This document shows, one piece after another, positions 36,171-44,661 of a stretch of 64,000 nt of DNA; position 1 is the first letter of the stretch, and every line of letters begins with the position of its first letter. Both the position numbers and the translations under genes were made by a program. The notes under the pieces are model-generated. The model made no database searches and had not been told where the DNA came from. It saw only the letters and a list, made by a program, of their open reading frames with translations. The stretch spans positions 248,001 to 312,000 of the forward strand of contig JAFXKI010000007.1 of NCBI GenBank assembly GCA_017531845.1. The letters are read 5' to 3'. The stretch comes from Opitutales bacterium (GTDB lineage Bacteria > Verrucomicrobiota > Verrucomicrobiia > Opitutales > UBA953).

Positions 36171-37055
36171 ATGAATTTCTCCGAAAAAATGCTCGAATGC
36201 TCCGCACGCATCGAAAACGCGATTTTGAAGTGGACGCCCGACGAAAATGAACGCCCGAGTGAGCTTCATCGTGCCATGCGCTACAGTCTTTGTGCCGGCG
36301 GGAAACGCATTCGCCCGGCACTGCTCATCGCCGCCGGAGAAGTTTTTCCCTCCGGCGCAGATTTGCTTCCCGCCGGAGTCGCCCTCGAGTGCCTCCACAC
36401 ATATACGCTCATTCATGACGATTTACCCTGCATGGATAACTCGGATTTGCGGCGCGGGCGCCCCAGTTGCCACAAACAGTTCAGCGAAGACCTCGCCCTC
36501 CTCGCCGGAGACGCCCTCCTCACGCACGCTTTCGAACTTCTCTCGCGCGCTTACGCGGGAACGCCGGAAATCGCCCTCTCCCTTGTTCGAGACCTCGCCG
36601 ATGCCGCCGGATCCCGACGCCTTATCGGCGGACAAGTGGAAGACACCATCGGCGAACGAGGAGAAATCACACCCGAACGCCTCGATTTTATCCATAAAAA
36701 CAAAACTGCCGCGCTCCTCGAAGCAGCACTCACGATGGGATTCCGGCTCGGAGCCCAAGGCGGGAACGCCCAAATTTTGGAAAAAGCTAAAGAGATCGGA
36801 TACTGCACGGGAATCGCCTTTCAAATCGTCGATGACATTCTCGACCAAACAAGCGATGCGGAAACCATGGGCAAACCCGTTCAAGCCGATAAAGCCAACC
36901 GGAAACTCACCTATCCGGGACTCCACGGTTTGGAGAATTCCCGTAAACGCGCCGACGAGCTCACGGCACGCGCACTCACGCTTTGCGAGGAAATCGGAGG
37001 CAACAACGGATTCCTGACAGAACTCGTCCGCACTCTCGCTACGCGAAAAAATTAA
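36171..37055 (+). CDS. ispA: Polyprenyl diphosphate synthase (farnesyl diphosphate synthase type)
   Basis: This 294-aa enzyme condenses isopentenyl diphosphate with allylic diphosphates. The first Asp-rich motif is DDLPCMDNSDLRRGRP near residue 84, the second is VDDILD near 220, and GGKRIRPAL marks the substrate site near 43. Length and the four-residue spacing inside the first motif (DDxxxxD) fit bacterial IspA/GGPP synthases. Product chain length cannot be read with certainty. ileS follows after about 110 bp and a hairpin. Confidence 0.9.
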   Translation: MNFSEKMLECSARIENAILKWTPDENERPSELHRAMRYSLCAGGKRIRPALLIAAGEVFPSGADLLPAGVALECLHTYTLIHDDLPCMDNSDLRRGRPSCHKQFSEDLALLAGDALLTHAFELLSRAYAGTPEIALSLVRDLADAAGSRRLIGGQVEDTIGERGEITPERLDFIHKNKTAALLEAALTMGFRLGAQGGNAQILEKAKEIGYCTGIAFQIVDDILDQTSDAETMGKPVQADKANRKLTYPGLHGLENSRKRADELTARALTLCEEIGGNNGFLTELVRTLATRKN

Positions 37056-37122
37056 AAATCAAAGCGCACGGGTAAAGCCTCCCTTCCCTCCGCCTCTCCA
37101 AAACGTTCCCGCAGTTGACTAA

Positions 37123-37161
37123 ATGCAGAAAATCTACATTCTTTCTGCATCTCATTTTTTT
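37123..37161 (+). terminator. Candidate terminator or attenuator between ispA and ileS
   Basis: ATGCAGAAA (37123-37131) pairs perfectly with TTTCTGCAT (37142-37150) across a 10-nt loop, followed by CTCATTTTTTT. It ends 5 nt before the ileS start, so it may terminate ispA or attenuate ileS. Confidence 0.5.
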
Positions 37162-37166
37162 AGGCT

Positions 37167-39977
37167 ATGGCAGTGGAACTTAAAGACACCTTGAATCTCC
37201 CCGTAACGGATTTCCCGATGCGGGCAAATCTCACCTCCCGCGAACCCAAGCGCATCGCGTTTTGGGAGGAAACAGACCTTTACAGCCGCCTTCAGCAAAA
37301 GAACGCGGGAACGGGAAAATCTTACATTCTCCACGACGGACCGCCGTTCACCAACGGCGACGTGCACATCGGCACCGCGCTCAACAAGCTCCTCAAGGAC
37401 ATCATCATGCGCTACAAAACGATGCGCGGCTTCCGCGTCCCCTACGTTCCCGGCTGGGACTGCCACGGCTTGCCGATCGAGCACAAGGTGATGAAAGAAC
37501 TCCACGCCAAGGAAAAAACGCTCACGCCGCTCGAAATCCGCAAAGCCTGCGCCGAATTTTCCGAAAGCTTTATCGAAAAACAGCGCAAACAATTTAAGCG
37601 CCTCGGCATCCTCGCCGACTGGGCAGCGGAATACAAAACGAAAAATCCCGCCTACGAAGCCGACATCGTCCGCACCTTCGCAAACATGGTCGCGAACGAT
37701 TTGATTTACCGCAGCAAAAAGCCGGTTTACTGGTCAATTCCCTGCAAAACCGCGCTCGCCGAAGCCGAAATCGAATACAAAAACCACTCCTCGCCGTCTA
37801 TCTGGGTCGCGTTCCAGCAAATCGACGCGCCGGAAAAGAATTTTGTCATCTGGACAACGACTCCGTGGACGATTCCCGCAAACATGGCTGTCGCCGTGCA
37901 TCCGGAACTTGAATACGTCGAAATTTCCCACGCCGGAAAAATTTACATCGTTGCCGACGCTCTCGCGGAAAAATTCATCGCCGATTGCGGCTTGGAAGGC
38001 GCGGTGCGCGGCGCGAAAGTCCTCGGAAAAACCCTCGAAGGCATTCAAACGCAACATCCGATTTGCGCGCGCACTTCGCCCGTCGTTTGCGCCGATTACA
38101 TCACGACCGACGCGGGAACGGGCTGCGTTCACACCGCCGGCGGGCACGGGCTTGAAGACTACCAAACCTGCCTGCGCTACGGCATCGAAATTTATTGTCC
38201 GGTCAACGACGAAGGCGTTTACGCCAATGACGGTCGCGTTCCCGCGTCGCTCGTCGGTATCTCCGTTTTGGATACAAATGGGAAATGCCCGGCAAACATC
38301 GAAGTTTTGAAACTGCTCGAAGCTTCGGGCAAGCTTTTAAAAGTCGCGAAAATCGACCACCAATACCCGCACTGCTGGCGCTCGAAAACGCCGGTGATTT
38401 TCCGCGCCATGGACCAATGGTTCGTCGCGCTCGACAAAAACGGTATGCGCGCCAAGGCGCTTGCCCAAATCGGCGACGTTTCCTGGATTCCCGCCAGCGG
38501 CGAAAATCGCATTCGCGCCGCCGTTGAAGGTCGCCCGGACTGGTGTATTTCCCGCCAACGCTCCTGGGGCGTGCCGATTCCGGTTTTCTACGACGCGGAC
38601 ACGCGCGAAGCGTTTCTCGATGCAAACGTTATCAACGGTATCGCAGACAAAATCGCCGTCGCGGGAACCGATATTTGGTTTGAAAAATCCCCGGCGGAAC
38701 TGCTCGCAGGAATTGATGTTCCCGCCAACTGGCCGGCGCCGGAAAAACTCGTCGCGGGAACGGACACGCTCGACGTTTGGATCGATTCCGGTTCGTCTTC
38801 CGCCGCTGTCTTGAAGCGCAACGCGGACCTCGCGTTCCCGGCGGACTTGTATCTCGAAGGTTCCGACCAGCACCGCGGCTGGTTCCAATCTTCGCTGTGG
38901 ACGAGCGTTATTAATTTCGGCTGCGCACCGTATAAAAAAGTCATCACGCACGGATTTGTCGTCAACGAAGGCACGCGCCAGAAAATTTCCAAGTCCGACG
39001 GCAAGCCGCAAACCGCCGACGGCTACGTTTCCAAATACGGAGCCGACATCGTTCGCCTTTGGATCGCTTCGGAAAATTATCAGAACGATATTCCGCTTTC
39101 CGACGGCATTCTCGACGCGACGGCAACGCAGTATCGCAACATTCGCAACACGCTCCGTTACCAACTTTCGAATCTTTACGATTTCGATCCCGCGAAAGAC
39201 GCCGTTCCGTTTGCGGAGCTGACGCTGATCGATAAGTGGGCGCTCACGAAATTCTTCCGCCTTCTCGCCGACGTTACCGCGAATTACGAAAACTGCGAAT
39301 TCCACAAAGCCTACGCCGCCATCGCCGCGTTTACCGTGGAAACGCTTTCGGCAACCTATCACAACATTCTCAAAGACCGCCTTTACACCTACGCCGCGAA
39401 CTCGCGGGAACGCCGTTCGTCGCAAACCGCGATTTACACGATTTTCACGGCTTACGTCAAAATGCTCGCGCCGATGCTTCCGTTTACGACGGACGAAGCG
39501 TGGGGATTTTTCACGGCGAAAAACGAATACGCGAAGGATTCCGTTCTTTTGCAGGATTGGCCGCAGGTAAATCCGGAATGCGTTTTCGAGGAAGAAGCGG
39601 CGGAATTCGACGCGTTGCTCAAAGTGCTCGACAACGTGAATCTGAAGCTCGACGCGCTTCGCTCTGCGAAAGTCATCGGGCAATCGCTCGAAGCCGTGCT
39701 CACGATTTCCGGCGATCCCGCCGATGCAACCTTCGCGCTTTTGAAAAAGCACGCCGCCTTGCTCGCGGAAACCTTTATCGTCTCGGAAGTGCGCCTCTCC
39801 GACGCACCTGCGGGAACGCCGCTCTCTGTCGAAGCCGTCAAAGCGGAAACGCTCGGCTACGTCCGTTGCCCGCGCTCGTGGCGCTGGCTTCCGGAACTCG
39901 TCGACGCGGGAACGTTCGGCAAAGTTTCCGCGCGCTGCCGCGACGCTCTTAAGGAGAAATTCCCGAACGAAGTTTAA
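37167..39977 (+). CDS. ileS: Isoleucine-tRNA ligase
   Basis: This 936-aa class I synthetase charges tRNA-Ile. The HIGH motif is in DGPPFTNGDVHIGTALNK near residue 57, the editing domain spans about 190-390, and KISKS lies near 610. The anticodon-binding region follows. The C-terminal zinc ribbon is degraded: VRCPRSW keeps the first Cys but has Ser where the second belongs, and VSARC keeps only the last Cys of the usual CxxC. Two of four zinc ligands are therefore missing. Many CGGGAACG motifs are present. dksA-like follows 37 bp later. Confidence 0.97.
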   Translation: MAVELKDTLNLPVTDFPMRANLTSREPKRIAFWEETDLYSRLQQKNAGTGKSYILHDGPPFTNGDVHIGTALNKLLKDIIMRYKTMRGFRVPYVPGWDCHGLPIEHKVMKELHAKEKTLTPLEIRKACAEFSESFIEKQRKQFKRLGILADWAAEYKTKNPAYEADIVRTFANMVANDLIYRSKKPVYWSIPCKTALAEAEIEYKNHSSPSIWVAFQQIDAPEKNFVIWTTTPWTIPANMAVAVHPELEYVEISHAGKIYIVADALAEKFIADCGLEGAVRGAKVLGKTLEGIQTQHPICARTSPVVCADYITTDAGTGCVHTAGGHGLEDYQTCLRYGIEIYCPVNDEGVYANDGRVPASLVGISVLDTNGKCPANIEVLKLLEASGKLLKVAKIDHQYPHCWRSKTPVIFRAMDQWFVALDKNGMRAKALAQIGDVSWIPASGENRIRAAVEGRPDWCISRQRSWGVPIPVFYDADTREAFLDANVINGIADKIAVAGTDIWFEKSPAELLAGIDVPANWPAPEKLVAGTDTLDVWIDSGSSSAAVLKRNADLAFPADLYLEGSDQHRGWFQSSLWTSVINFGCAPYKKVITHGFVVNEGTRQKISKSDGKPQTADGYVSKYGADIVRLWIASENYQNDIPLSDGILDATATQYRNIRNTLRYQLSNLYDFDPAKDAVPFAELTLIDKWALTKFFRLLADVTANYENCEFHKAYAAIAAFTVETLSATYHNILKDRLYTYAANSRERRSSQTAIYTIFTAYVKMLAPMLPFTTDEAWGFFTAKNEYAKDSVLLQDWPQVNPECVFEEEAAEFDALLKVLDNVNLKLDALRSAKVIGQSLEAVLTISGDPADATFALLKKHAALLAETFIVSEVRLSDAPAGTPLSVEAVKAETLGYVRCPRSWRWLPELVDAGTFGKVSARCRDALKEKFPNEV

Positions 39978-40014
39978 TCCGAATTTATCCGATAACGTTT
40001 TAATTTTTTTTCAG

Positions 40015-41091
40015 ATGGCAACCCAATCTAACCCAAAAACTGCCAAGAAAAAAGCTACGGCAAAAAAAACGGATTCTGTGCAGAAAAAGTCTGCCGCGAA
40101 AAAACCGGTTACCGTCGTAAAAGCAACTCCGGCAAAAAAATCTGCCGAAGAAAAGAAACTTTCGGCTTCGCTTAAATCTGCCGCAAAGAAAGAGAAAAAA
40201 ACACCCGCTACGAAGTCAAAAAAAGCTAAAATCGAAGCGCCGAAAAATTCTCTCGCCGACATTGTTGTCCGCCGCGACGCAGAAACCGTGCAAACAAAAG
40301 TCATTACGCGCCGCCGCGGACTTATCGCCTATACGCCGAAAGAATTAGAGCTGATGTTCCTGCGCCGCGGAGCCGAAAACATCAATCTTTTCAATCCTGC
40401 GACTGCGGAAAAAGTGCAAACAAAACCCGTTCCCGCAACGCGCCAAATTTTGAAGGAACTTCCGAAGGCAAAACCGCGGAAAGTCGGAGCCGTTTCTCTT
40501 GATGAACTTTTCGGCTACAATCCCTTTGCCAAAGACAGCGTTTCCGCCGAGGAAAAAATGATTCCGGCGAAATGGATGAGGTATTACAAAAAACTCACCA
40601 CGCTCAAAGTCGCGATTCAAAAGGAGATCGACGAACATTCGCAAAACGCGTTCAGCCGCCAAGGAAAAGAAGACACCGGCGACCTTTCCGCCTCTTACAG
40701 CCAACACACGGCGGACATCGACAACGAAGCGTTCACGCGTGATTGCGCGCTGAGCCTGCTCGCCGGGAAACAGCAGGAACTCGCCGAAATCAACATCGCC
40801 ATCGAGCGCATGAAAAAAGGCACTTACGGCGTTTGTGAAATCACCGGAAAACCGATTCCGGCGGAGAGACTCCGCGACGTGCCCTTCACACGCTACTCCA
40901 TCGAAGGAAAAATCGAAGCAGAAAAACAACGCGCCGCCGCCGCACGCCGCCGCCGCGCGAATGCCGCGACCGATATCGCCTCCGTTACCGACCTTGAAAA
41001 CGACGTGCCGATTGTTTTCAACGACGATGATGATGCCGATCGCAAAAAAACGACCACTGCCGATCCGGAAGCCGAAAGCGAAGCAAAGTAG
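40015..41091 (+). CDS. DksA/TraR-like protein with a histone-H1-like lysine-rich N-terminus and incomplete zinc finger
   Basis: This 358-aa protein starts with about 80 residues made mostly of Lys, Ala, Ser and Thr (AKKKATAKK, SAAKKEKK), like bacterial H1-type tails, and could bind nucleic acid. A middle region of about 110 residues leads to a DksA-type coiled coil (about 180-265). The zinc-finger position reads GTYGVCEITGKPIPAERL followed by TRYSIEGK. Only one of four Cys remains, so no zinc can be held as usual. The C-terminus is acidic (DDDDAD). DksA proteins act in the secondary channel of RNA polymerase. Coupling to ileS is common. Confidence 0.8.
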   Translation: MATQSNPKTAKKKATAKKTDSVQKKSAAKKPVTVVKATPAKKSAEEKKLSASLKSAAKKEKKTPATKSKKAKIEAPKNSLADIVVRRDAETVQTKVITRRRGLIAYTPKELELMFLRRGAENINLFNPATAEKVQTKPVPATRQILKELPKAKPRKVGAVSLDELFGYNPFAKDSVSAEEKMIPAKWMRYYKKLTTLKVAIQKEIDEHSQNAFSRQGKEDTGDLSASYSQHTADIDNEAFTRDCALSLLAGKQQELAEINIAIERMKKGTYGVCEITGKPIPAERLRDVPFTRYSIEGKIEAEKQRAAAARRRRANAATDIASVTDLENDVPIVFNDDDDADRKKTTTADPEAESEAK

Positions 41092-41145
41092 AGTTGTAAA
41101 AATCTCTCACGGAGCCGCAAAGATAATCAAAACGTGTATTTTTGC

Positions 41146-41176
41146 AAAAGAACAGGCATTCCGCCTGTTCTTTTTC
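41146..41176 (+). terminator. Terminator downstream of the DksA-like gene
   Basis: A perfect 12-bp stem (41146-41157 AAAAGAACAGGC with 41163-41174) has a 5-nt loop and ends in T. It lies in the 224-bp convergent gap to the RND pump gene; the remainder of that gap shows only one CGTTCCCG and no gene. Confidence 0.85.
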
Positions 41177-41315
41177 TAACTCCGGTCGCTTGCGATATAT
41201 AACGATACGTTAAAAAAGAAATCCTCCCCGAAGAACGCGTTCCCGCGCAAAGCAGGACCGGGTTCTTGGAAGATTTCTAAACAAAAACGCCTGCCGGAAT
41301 CCGTGCCGCAATTTT

Positions 41316-44300
41316 TCAACAATTTGGTTTTTTCGTTGCCAGGAGTTTGGAGGCGGCGGGAACGACGAGGAGGGAAAGCACGGTTGCGGAGATAAGCCCG
41401 CCGAATTGGACGAGCGCAAGCGGGCCGAGCAGTTCGCCGCCGGGTTGGTCTATCGCGAAAATCAGCGGCAGCAAGCCCAGTTCCGTCGTCAAAGAAGTCA
41501 TAATAATCGGCACGACGCGTTCGAGCGAGCCGATGCGAATTGCGTTTTCCGTATCCATTCCTTCATTACGCAAATCGCGATAACGGTTCATCAGAATCAA
41601 GCCGGAGCGCACGCCGAAACCGATAACGGTAACGAAGCCGACAATCGATGCGACGGACAGAATCGGCGCAATGTAGTGCCCGCCGCCGAAGACGGATGCA
41701 AGCGTTCCCGGCGTCGCGATGAACACTGCCGCGATCCCGCCGATGATGCAAAGCGGAATGTTCACGAGCGTTACGAGCGCGCTGCGTAGGCTTCCGAGTG
41801 CGGCGGTAAGCAGAAAAATAATTGCGATGAGAATCGCCGCGCCGAGCAGGTAAAGGCGTTGAGCGGCGGATTCCCGTGCCTGAATCGTTCCCGCGTACTC
41901 GACGGTGCAACCGAGTTCGTGCATCGCGGGATCGAGCTTTTCGCGACAGGCTTTGACGAGGTCGCCGAGGTTGGAATCCGGCGCGGGATTGCAGGAAATC
42001 ATGGCTTTGCGGAGTGTGTTATCGCGCAAAATCAGATTGGTGATTTCCTCGCGGGAAACGTCGGCAGCTTCTCCGAGGCGGACGGCTCGTCCGTTCGTGC
42101 CGATGAGTTCGAGATTGCGCACGTCGTCGACGGACATGCGCAACTCGGGAGCGAGGCGCATAACGATGTTCCAGCGATCCTGATTTTTGATGACTTCGCC
42201 GAGCTTTGCGCCGTTGATTGCGGTGGAAACCTGCTCGGCGGCTTCGGCAATCGTGAGCCCGTAAACGCCGAGAATTTCCTGGTTGTAGCGAATGCGAATC
42301 GTATCGACCATGACTTCGCGGTTGGCGCGTGCATCGGCAACTTCGGGAAGTTTTTCCAAAATTTCCTTGGCTTTGAGCGCAGCTTGGCGCAGTTGCGGCA
42401 GTTCGCTTCCGTAAATATTGATTGCCATTTCGGAGTTGGAGCCGGAAAGAGCGGCGGAAATGCGATGCGCAAGCGGATAGCCGATCATCGTGGACGTTCC
42501 CGGAATCCCTTCGATGGCGTCCTGAATTTTCGCGCGCAACTCGCGTTGGTCTTTTTTCAAATCCACGCGCACGAGAATTTCCGAGGCGGAAACGGGTTCG
42601 GCGTGTTCGTCATTTTCGGCGCGACCGGTACGCTGGGCAACGCTGATGACACCGTCGATTTTTTCCACTTTTTTTGCGCATTGGCGGGCGATGCGCTCGG
42701 TTTCGTCGAGCGAAGTTCCCGGTACGGCGTTGACGAAGACCGTGTAGCAATCTTCGTTAAACGGCGGGAGAAAACTCGCGCCGAAGGTGCTCGCCAGCCA
42801 CAGCGCGCCCGCCGTGAGCACGAGCGTTCCCACGACCACGCTTTTTGCGCGGCGCAGGCAGAAATTCAGAATCGGCATGTAGAGGCGACGGATTTGGCGC
42901 ACGGAAAAACTTTCCTGCGCGGCAGGGCTTGTTTCGTTTGCGGCGGGAACGGCTTGTGCGCTTTTCTTTTCGCGGAACGCGAGCGAGCAAAGCACGGGAA
43001 CAACCGTTACCGCAACGACGAGCGACATCGCAAACGCGAGCATGAACGAAATGCCGAGCGGACGGAAAAATTGACCTTCCAAGCCCGAAAGGAAAAGCAC
43101 CGGCGTGAATACGAGCAGAATAATCACCGATGAGTAGCCGATGGAGCCGAGAATTTCGTTTTTCGCGCCCATGAGCACGTCGAATTTCGAGCGACGTTTT
43201 TCCGGCGGAAGCGCGGCGTTTTCGGAAAGTTTTCGCCACGCAATTTCGACAAAAATAATCGCGTTGTCGACGACGTCACCGACGGCAACCGCCAAGCCGC
43301 CGAGCGTCATGATGTTGATCGCTAAATCGAACATCGGGAAAAACAGAAACGCGAAAAGTATCGAAAGCGGCATCGCGGCAAGCGTGATGAGCGCTGTGCG
43401 CACGTTCAGCAAAGTCAGGAAAATGACGAGCATGACGACAATGCCCGCCGTAAGCAGTGTTTCGGCACCGTTGGCAAGCGAAAGCTCGATGAAGTCGGAT
43501 TGGCGGTAGGCGTCGACGTGGAGCTCCATGCCGGCGGGAAGCTGGCTCGCGGAAAATTCTTTGACGGCGCGGTCGACGGCTTGTGTCAGCTTCTGCGTGT
43601 TGGCGCCGGGCACTTTTTGCACGGAAAGCACAATCGCATCGGTTCCCATAAAGCCGGCGTTCCCGCGCCGCGGAGCGCCGTCGATTTTGACTTCGGCAAG
43701 GTCTTCGATTTTTACCGTTCCCGAGGCGTGCGCGGGAACGAGCGAGCGGCGGATTTGCTCAAGCGTTTCAACGCGGGAATCCTGTTGGAGCGGAAGTTCC
43801 AGCCCGGCGACATCTTCGAGGTAGCCGGCAGGCTCGGCTGAACCGGCGGCGGCAACGGCGGCTTTCAAATCGTCAATCGAAACATTTGCCTGACGCAAGC
43901 GCGCGGGATCGTAAACGATTTGATATTCCGGCAAACGCCCGCCGAGCACGGTAACCTGCCCGACGCCGGGAATCGCGAGCAGGCGATTTCGCAAGCGATA
44001 TTCCGCAAGCTGGCGCATGTCGAGCAGACGCTGATTTTTCTCTTCGGCGGAAAGTTTTTCAAACGAGGCATCCGGTGTGAGCGCGATAAGCATGATTTCG
44101 CCCGTGACGGAAACAATCGGTGCAAGTTCGACGTCAACATTTTCCGGGAGCGATGAGCGCACGCTCGCGAGGCGTTCCGTGACGATTTGGCGAGCAAGGT
44201 AAATATCTGTGTCCCAATCGAAATCCACCCAGACAAATGAGAGTCCGCCGCCGGACGAAGAGCGCACTTCCTTTACGCCCGCCGTGCCGTTCATCGCGGA

Positions 44301-44510
44301 TTCGACGGGAATCGTGATGTAGCGTTCGACTTCTTCCGCCGTCAGCCCGCCGGCTTCGGTTTGAATCGTTACGCGCGGCACGCGCAATTCCGGAAACACG
44401 TCGACCGGTGTATTTTTCAAAACAAAAAGCGATGCGGCGACGAGCAGAAGCGTCAGCAGGACCACGGTCCAGCGCTTCCGTAAACAAAATGCAATCAGTG
44501 AATCCATCAT
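41316..44510 (-). CDS. CusA/CzcA-like heavy-metal efflux RND permease
   Basis: This 1064-aa inner-membrane proton-driven pump has the two-fold RND architecture: 12 membrane segments and two large periplasmic loops. The conserved transmembrane-4 stretch reads GGLAVAVGDVVDNAIIFVE, keeping the Asp and Glu seven residues apart seen in metal exporters. FLPPFNEDCYTVF opens the second half. It is the last gene of a five-gene locus with sensor, exported His/Cys protein, TolC-like channel and His-rich adaptor, so metal export is the best reading. The start is one of two adjacent ATGs. Confidence 0.9.
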   Translation of the reverse strand: MMDSLIAFCLRKRWTVVLLTLLLVAASLFVLKNTPVDVFPELRVPRVTIQTEAGGLTAEEVERYITIPVESAMNGTAGVKEVRSSSGGGLSFVWVDFDWDTDIYLARQIVTERLASVRSSLPENVDVELAPIVSVTGEIMLIALTPDASFEKLSAEEKNQRLLDMRQLAEYRLRNRLLAIPGVGQVTVLGGRLPEYQIVYDPARLRQANVSIDDLKAAVAAAGSAEPAGYLEDVAGLELPLQQDSRVETLEQIRRSLVPAHASGTVKIEDLAEVKIDGAPRRGNAGFMGTDAIVLSVQKVPGANTQKLTQAVDRAVKEFSASQLPAGMELHVDAYRQSDFIELSLANGAETLLTAGIVVMLVIFLTLLNVRTALITLAAMPLSILFAFLFFPMFDLAINIMTLGGLAVAVGDVVDNAIIFVEIAWRKLSENAALPPEKRRSKFDVLMGAKNEILGSIGYSSVIILLVFTPVLFLSGLEGQFFRPLGISFMLAFAMSLVVAVTVVPVLCSLAFREKKSAQAVPAANETSPAAQESFSVRQIRRLYMPILNFCLRRAKSVVVGTLVLTAGALWLASTFGASFLPPFNEDCYTVFVNAVPGTSLDETERIARQCAKKVEKIDGVISVAQRTGRAENDEHAEPVSASEILVRVDLKKDQRELRAKIQDAIEGIPGTSTMIGYPLAHRISAALSGSNSEMAINIYGSELPQLRQAALKAKEILEKLPEVADARANREVMVDTIRIRYNQEILGVYGLTIAEAAEQVSTAINGAKLGEVIKNQDRWNIVMRLAPELRMSVDDVRNLELIGTNGRAVRLGEAADVSREEITNLILRDNTLRKAMISCNPAPDSNLGDLVKACREKLDPAMHELGCTVEYAGTIQARESAAQRLYLLGAAILIAIIFLLTAALGSLRSALVTLVNIPLCIIGGIAAVFIATPGTLASVFGGGHYIAPILSVASIVGFVTVIGFGVRSGLILMNRYRDLRNEGMDTENAIRIGSLERVVPIIMTSLTTELGLLPLIFAIDQPGGELLGPLALVQFGGLISATVLSLLVVPAASKLLATKKPNC

Positions 44511-44544
44511 GGGAAAAAATTTATTTTTTTATCGAAAAATGGTT

Positions 44545-44661
44545 GAGAGAGGAGAGCTGAGGGCTGAGAGGCAAATGTTTTTAAAGAATTAAAAACCCGG
44601 GAACGGGAAATTTCTGACTTCTCATTTTTATCCGGTAATGCCTCTCAGCTCTTAGCTTTCC
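44545..44661. repeat. Intergenic imperfect inverted repeat between adaptor and pump genes
   Basis: GAGCTGAGGGCTGAGAGGCA near 44552-44571 is almost the reverse complement of TGCCTCTCAGCTCTTAGC near 44639-44656, about 70 bp apart. A related sequence (CTCTAAGCTCTCAGCC) lies at about 46167-46182, in the gap before the adaptor gene. The region holds one CGGGAACG and no open reading frame. It could form a processing or attenuation hairpin in the operon mRNA. Confidence 0.5.

Noticed and set aside
37123-37161. T-box leader of ileS
   Set aside because: The gap is too short and has no T-box core sequence. A plain hairpin fits better.
38337-39752. 471-aa open frame on the minus strand
   Set aside because: It lies entirely inside ileS in the opposite strand and is rich in Arg, Val and Phe, as expected for a codon-bias shadow. 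No domain is visible.
41859-43133. 424-aa open frame on the plus strand
   Set aside because: It is antisense to the RND pump gene and has shadow composition (Phe, Arg, Asp, His).
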